From assembly GCA_015485945.1 (NCBI GenBank), contig WFSM01000166.1:1-8213 (forward strand): a stretch of DNA of 8,213 bases, written 5' to 3'. How positions within the stretch are numbered: position 1 is the stretch's first letter; each line of letters starts with the position of its first letter. This DNA is from Candidatus Bipolaricaulota bacterium. GTDB lineage: Bacteria > Bipolaricaulota > Bipolaricaulia > UBA7950 > UBA9294. The position numbers and the translations under genes were made by a program. Positions 5,147-8,213 of this stretch are shown one piece after another. Below the pieces are notes generated by a model. The model did not search any database. It worked only from the letters and a program-made list of their open reading frames with translations, and had not been told where the DNA came from.

Positions 5147-7069
5147 ATGATTAGGATCGCGCTTGTTGGACAACCGAACTGCGGGAAGAGCACGATATTC
5201 AACCACCTCGTCGGGTACAAGGCGAACACGTCCAACCTGCCTGGCACCACGGTGGAGTATCTGAAGAGCGAGACACTGATTAACGGGAAACGCGCCGAGG
5301 TGATCGACCTCCCCGGGACGTACTCTCTGTCTCCGGTTGATCAAGCGGAAACGGAGACGCGCAACTTCCTGCGGTCGGGCAAAGTGGATGCGGTGCTGAA
5401 TGTAGCCGACGCCTCGCTCCTGTCCCGTAGTCTGGAGCTGACACTGCAACTGTTGGAAATGGGAATTCCACTTGTCGTGTGCTTAAACATGCTTGATGAG
5501 GCGAAGCGCAAGGGCATTACAGTTGACCTCGACAAACTTTCTGCTGAGCTCGGTGTCCCAGTGGTGCCCACCATTGCGGTACGCGGTATCGGGGTAAAGC
5601 GGGTGGCATCGCAGACGATTAAGGCGGCGACAAGTAAGGTCTCGCCACCATCGCCGGTGTACAGTGCGGACGTGGAGGCGGTAATCGAAGAACTGGGGGA
5701 TAAGCTCACAGGCGGAATGGCACGGCGGTTTGACCTTCCTCCGCGACTGTTGGCAATCAAGCTTCTTGACGGAGATCCCGATTGTCTGAAGCGGGTAAAA
5801 CAGGAGTCATTCGGGTTATATCGTGAGGCGAACCGGCTGCGCGACAAGCTCGGAAAACTGCGGGGGCGGCGCGGGGAGGAAGTGCTGTCCGCGGAGCGCC
5901 ACAGCAAAGCGATGGAGATCTACGAACGGGCGGCAACGGTCGGCCGTCCGACAGTCGGGATCCGTGACCGCCTGGACGCATTGCTCATGCACAAGGTATG
6001 GGGATACCTGTTTCTTGGGGCGATCATGTACGGCCTGTTCTTCGTCGTGTTCAAGGTCGGCTCGTTGATCGAGGGCCCGATGATGGAGTGGTTTAACCAG
6101 GCGGTCACGGCGTTGGGTACCGTGATGCCGGCGGACAGCATTTGGTTCGCAGTTATGAGCGGATTAATCCAGGGAGTGGCCGGTGCGCTTGGCTTTGTTC
6201 TTCCGTATTTGATCCCGTTTTGGCTCGGACTCGCCCTGCTGGAAGACGCGGGCTATCTGCCGCGCGTTGGGTACCTGATGGACGTGTTTATGCACCGCGT
6301 CGGCCTGCACGGCAAATCGGTGATTCCGTTCATCCTCGGGTACGGATGCAGCGTTCCCGCGGTCCTCGCTACCCGCATCCTCGATTCCCCCCGCGATCGA
6401 TTTGTCACCGCAGTTCTGGCGGTGATGGTCCCGTGCGCGGCGCGCACCACCGTGATCCTCGGGTTGGTCGGCTACTTCCTCGGGCCGACGATCGCGTTCG
6501 CGCTGTACGTGGTGAACTTGTTTGTCGTCGCTATCGCGGGAAAGATCATGACTAAGGTGTTCCCGCGCGTTACCCCGGGGTTGATCCTGGAAATCCCGAC
6601 GTACAAGGTCCCGTCGTTGCGTGTGATCACGTCTAAAGTATGGATCCAGGCGCGCGAGTTCATCATCCTCGCATGGCCGCTCCTCATTGGTGGGAGCATC
6701 GTCCTCAGCCTGTTCGAATACGGGCACATCAATTACTACCTTAACCTCGGCCTCCTTCCGATCACGTGGGCGCTCGGCCTGCCGATGGCCATCGGGGTGA
6801 CGTTGATCTTCGGGATCTTCCGCAAGGAGCTCACGCTGATCATGCTGTTTCAGGCGTTGGGGACGACGAGCGTGGCGAGCGTCCTGTCGGCGGGGCAGAT
6901 GATCACGTTCACCCTGTTTGTGATGTTCTACATTCCATGTGTGGCAACGATCATCATGCTGTGGCACGAGTTTGGCATGCGCAAGACGGCGTTGGTGCTG
7001 GGGTTCACTACGGGAACAGCCCTGCTGGTGGGGGTTATCGCCCGTGGGATCGCGAGTATAATCCACTAA
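5147..7069 (+). CDS. feoB: Ferrous iron transporter B (FeoB)
   Basis: A 640-residue Fe(II) permease of the inner membrane with an N-terminal G domain, at the compact end of the family (E. coli FeoB has 773). G motifs: G1 GQPNCGKS (8-15), G2 region LPGTTVEY (31-38), G3 DLPG (54-57), G4 NMLD (114-117) and a G5-like region near 142-150. A helical spacer (about 170-275) follows, then membrane helices from about 284 to the end. The gate motifs are intact: EDAGYLPR (366-373), GYGCSVPAVLATR (398-410, C401), PCAAR (429-433, C430), GIFRKE (556-561) and YIPCVAT (595-601, C598). The cytoplasmic C-terminal tail found in enterobacterial FeoB is absent. AAGGA (5138-5142) sits four bases before the ATG. Its promoter lies in a palindrome with a Fur half-site, so iron repression by the upstream Fur homologue is likely. 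FeoA is encoded about 1.7 kb upstream. Confidence 0.95.
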   Translation: MIRIALVGQPNCGKSTIFNHLVGYKANTSNLPGTTVEYLKSETLINGKRAEVIDLPGTYSLSPVDQAETETRNFLRSGKVDAVLNVADASLLSRSLELTLQLLEMGIPLVVCLNMLDEAKRKGITVDLDKLSAELGVPVVPTIAVRGIGVKRVASQTIKAATSKVSPPSPVYSADVEAVIEELGDKLTGGMARRFDLPPRLLAIKLLDGDPDCLKRVKQESFGLYREANRLRDKLGKLRGRRGEEVLSAERHSKAMEIYERAATVGRPTVGIRDRLDALLMHKVWGYLFLGAIMYGLFFVVFKVGSLIEGPMMEWFNQAVTALGTVMPADSIWFAVMSGLIQGVAGALGFVLPYLIPFWLGLALLEDAGYLPRVGYLMDVFMHRVGLHGKSVIPFILGYGCSVPAVLATRILDSPRDRFVTAVLAVMVPCAARTTVILGLVGYFLGPTIAFALYVVNLFVVAIAGKIMTKVFPRVTPGLILEIPTYKVPSLRVITSKVWIQAREFIILAWPLLIGGSIVLSLFEYGHINYYLNLGLLPITWALGLPMAIGVTLIFGIFRKELTLIMLFQALGTTSVASVLSAGQMITFTLFVMFYIPCVATIIMLWHEFGMRKTALVLGFTTGTALLVGVIARGIASIIH

Positions 7070-7115
7070 CTTCACGCTACGAGAGGTAGAGTAATGGAGC
7101 GAAATGAGATAGGCA

Positions 7116-7259
7116 GTGCAGGATGTAAAGCGGGTGTTGGGGAAATTACCCCGCGCGACGCCGGAAGAGGTGCAGGGGGTTCCCCAGTGTATGGGCGCAG
7201 CGTTGGCTCATGTTGCCGGGTTAACCAAGGTGAGTGCGGAGTTTAAATCCAGTTCCTGA
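7116..7259 (+). CDS. Possible small protein of unknown function
   Basis: A 47-codon frame starting at GTG 7116 and ending at TGA 7257-7259 has a protein-like composition (starts VQDVKRVLGKLPRATPEEVQ) and uses codons much as its neighbours do, with many G or C third positions. I do not recognise the family; it does not look like FeoC, which is longer and a winged helix. The GTG has no good ribosome site. An ATG at 7094, which does have AGAGG upstream, is in another frame: its 50-codon product is Gly/Cys-rich and less credible. The two would join (MERNEIG then VQDVKR...) if one base were absent between 7094 and 7116, so either an indel has broken the gene or the frame is chance. It lies 46 bases after feoB and 36 before the exporter gene. 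Confidence 0.35.
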   Translation: MQDVKRVLGKLPRATPEEVQGVPQCMGAALAHVAGLTKVSAEFKSSS

Positions 7260-7295
7260 AATTTGTGTGTGCGACATTTAAACCGGAGGTGAGGG

Positions 7296-8213
7296 ATGCA
7301 CGTGCTCGCGATTTTGTACGATCACACGTTGTTGGTGCTGCGCAATGCGGTTACGATCACGATTTTCGTGTTTTCGATGATGGTGTTCGTCGACTGGCTG
7401 AACGTGCGGTCGCGCGGGGGAATGACGGCGGCGCTGCGCGGACAGCGGTGGCGGGAATACGTGCTCGCCTCATTTCTCGGTGCGACCCCGGGGTGCCTGG
7501 GAGCGTTCATGAACGTATCGCTGTACGTGCACGGACTGATCAGCTTTGGGGCGATCGTCGGCGGAATGATCGCTACCTCCGGTGACGAATCGTACGTGAT
7601 GCTGTCGCTGTTTCCCCGCACAGCGCTCATTCTGTTCGGGGGACTGTTCATCGCCGGAATCGTGTTTGGCGCGATCTCGGATTGGATCGCCGCTCGACTG
7701 CGGATTGTTCCGTGTCGGGAGTGTCAGTTGCAGCAGGTCCACCCCCAGGCATTGGAGGAGTTCCATCTGAGCGACGTGCGCCGTAATCTCCTGCATCCGA
7801 GTGGACCACGGGCGATTTTCCTCAGCGTGTTGCTCGCATTTCTCAGCGTTGCCGTTCTCGGAATAGTGGGCCCGACGGCGTGGAACTGGATGCGGGTGAC
7901 ACTGGTCGTCCTCCTGTCGCTGGGCACGCTCCTTGCCCTGTCCGGATCGGAACACTATCTGCGTGTCCACCTGATCGGTCACATCCTGAAAAAGCACACG
8001 GTACGTGTATTTTTGTGGACATTCGGCGCGCTCATCGTTATGTCGTTCCTGCCGTCTCCGGCGGTGGTGCGGGCGTTCATCCAGGGGCACATCTGGATGA
8101 TATTCCTATTCGCTGGCCTCATTGGGATCATCCCCGAATCCGGTCCCCACATGATCTTTGTCATGATGTATGCTTCCGGATTGATCCCATTTTCCGTCCT
8201 GTTCACCAGTTCG
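7296..8213 (+). CDS. Putative 10-TM heavy-metal exporter (ArsP_2 / 'putative manganese transporter'), 3' end beyond window
   Basis: An open frame of 306 codons runs without a stop to the last base of the window. GGAGG (7285-7289) sits six bases before the ATG. The product is a multi-helix membrane protein. Its first half has GATPGCLGAFMNVSLYVHG (62-80) followed by GAIVGGMIATSGDESYVML (85-103), which I recognise as the signature of the family called ArsP_2, 10TM heavy-metal exporter or 'putative manganese transporter'. A hydrophilic loop (about 136-170) carries C140-x2-C143 and several His. The second half has GIIPESGPHMIFVMMYASG (277-295), which resembles the first signature and indicates an internal repeat. 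The likely role is efflux of a divalent metal or metalloid; the ion is not known. Its place after feoB suggests a partner of iron import, perhaps relieving Mn or Fe excess. About 30 C-terminal residues or more are probably missing. Confidence 0.82.
   Translation, partial: MHVLAILYDHTLLVLRNAVTITIFVFSMMVFVDWLNVRSRGGMTAALRGQRWREYVLASFLGATPGCLGAFMNVSLYVHGLISFGAIVGGMIATSGDESYVMLSLFPRTALILFGGLFIAGIVFGAISDWIAARLRIVPCRECQLQQVHPQALEEFHLSDVRRNLLHPSGPRAIFLSVLLAFLSVAVLGIVGPTAWNWMRVTLVVLLSLGTLLALSGSEHYLRVHLIGHILKKHTVRVFLWTFGALIVMSFLPSPAVVRAFIQGHIWMIFLFAGLIGIIPESGPHMIFVMMYASGLIPFSVLFTSS

Noticed and set aside
6164..7075. 303-codon minus-strand frame opposite feoB
   Set aside because: The composition (Arg, Asp, His and Gln-rich) is typical of the antisense of a membrane-protein gene; feoB on the other strand is certain.
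7139..7152. GGGG-AAATTA-CCCC hairpin after feoB as a terminator
   Set aside because: The stem is only four pairs and no T tract follows, so it is unlikely to stop transcription.
7470..8090. 206-codon minus-strand frame at the right end
   Set aside because: It is a shadow of the exporter gene, which has a strong ribosome site and family signatures on the + strand.

Overview
This is bacterial chromosomal DNA with compact genes, moderately high GC by eye, Shine-Dalgarno sites and sigma-70-like promoter elements. The best-supported theme is metal homeostasis. FeoA, a Fur-family regulator, the ferrous iron permease FeoB and the start of a 10-TM heavy-metal exporter of the ArsP_2 / 'putative manganese transporter' family all lie on the + strand between about 3.2 kb and the window end. 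Feo systems import Fe(II), so a host that meets reduced iron (anaerobic, microaerophilic or acidic conditions) is likely. I cannot name the taxon; the unusual Fur architecture and the split feo genes suggest a less-studied lineage.

Layout. Positions 1-347 hold a strong terminator for something upstream and then no convincing gene. Positions 348-1550 (+) encode an MFS exporter. A convergent gap (1551-1692) separates it from a minus-strand pair: an exported zinc amidase (2339-3013) and, overlapping its end by 20 nt, an endonuclease III-like DNA glycosylase (1693-2358). The two strands diverge at about 3014-3250, where a promoter can be proposed for each direction. Rightward from there come feoA (3251-3478), a SAM-dependent methyltransferase (3573-4208), a Fur protein with a C-terminal TusA-like domain (4296-4985), feoB (5147-7069), a doubtful 47-codon reading frame (7116-7259) and the exporter (7296 onward, cut by the window end).

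How they fit. FeoA and FeoB would form the Fe(II) importer, and the Fur homologue probably senses iron. A promoter overlapping a partial palindrome precedes fur, and a promoter inside a large imperfect palindrome precedes feoB; both contain TGATAAT, a canonical Fur half-site. The exporter downstream would suit metal detoxification balancing import. The most unusual item is the Fur-TusA fusion: its TusA-like part keeps the DDP signature but has lost the sulfur-carrying Cys of the CPxP motif, so it looks like a sensory or structural module rather than an active sulfurtransferase.
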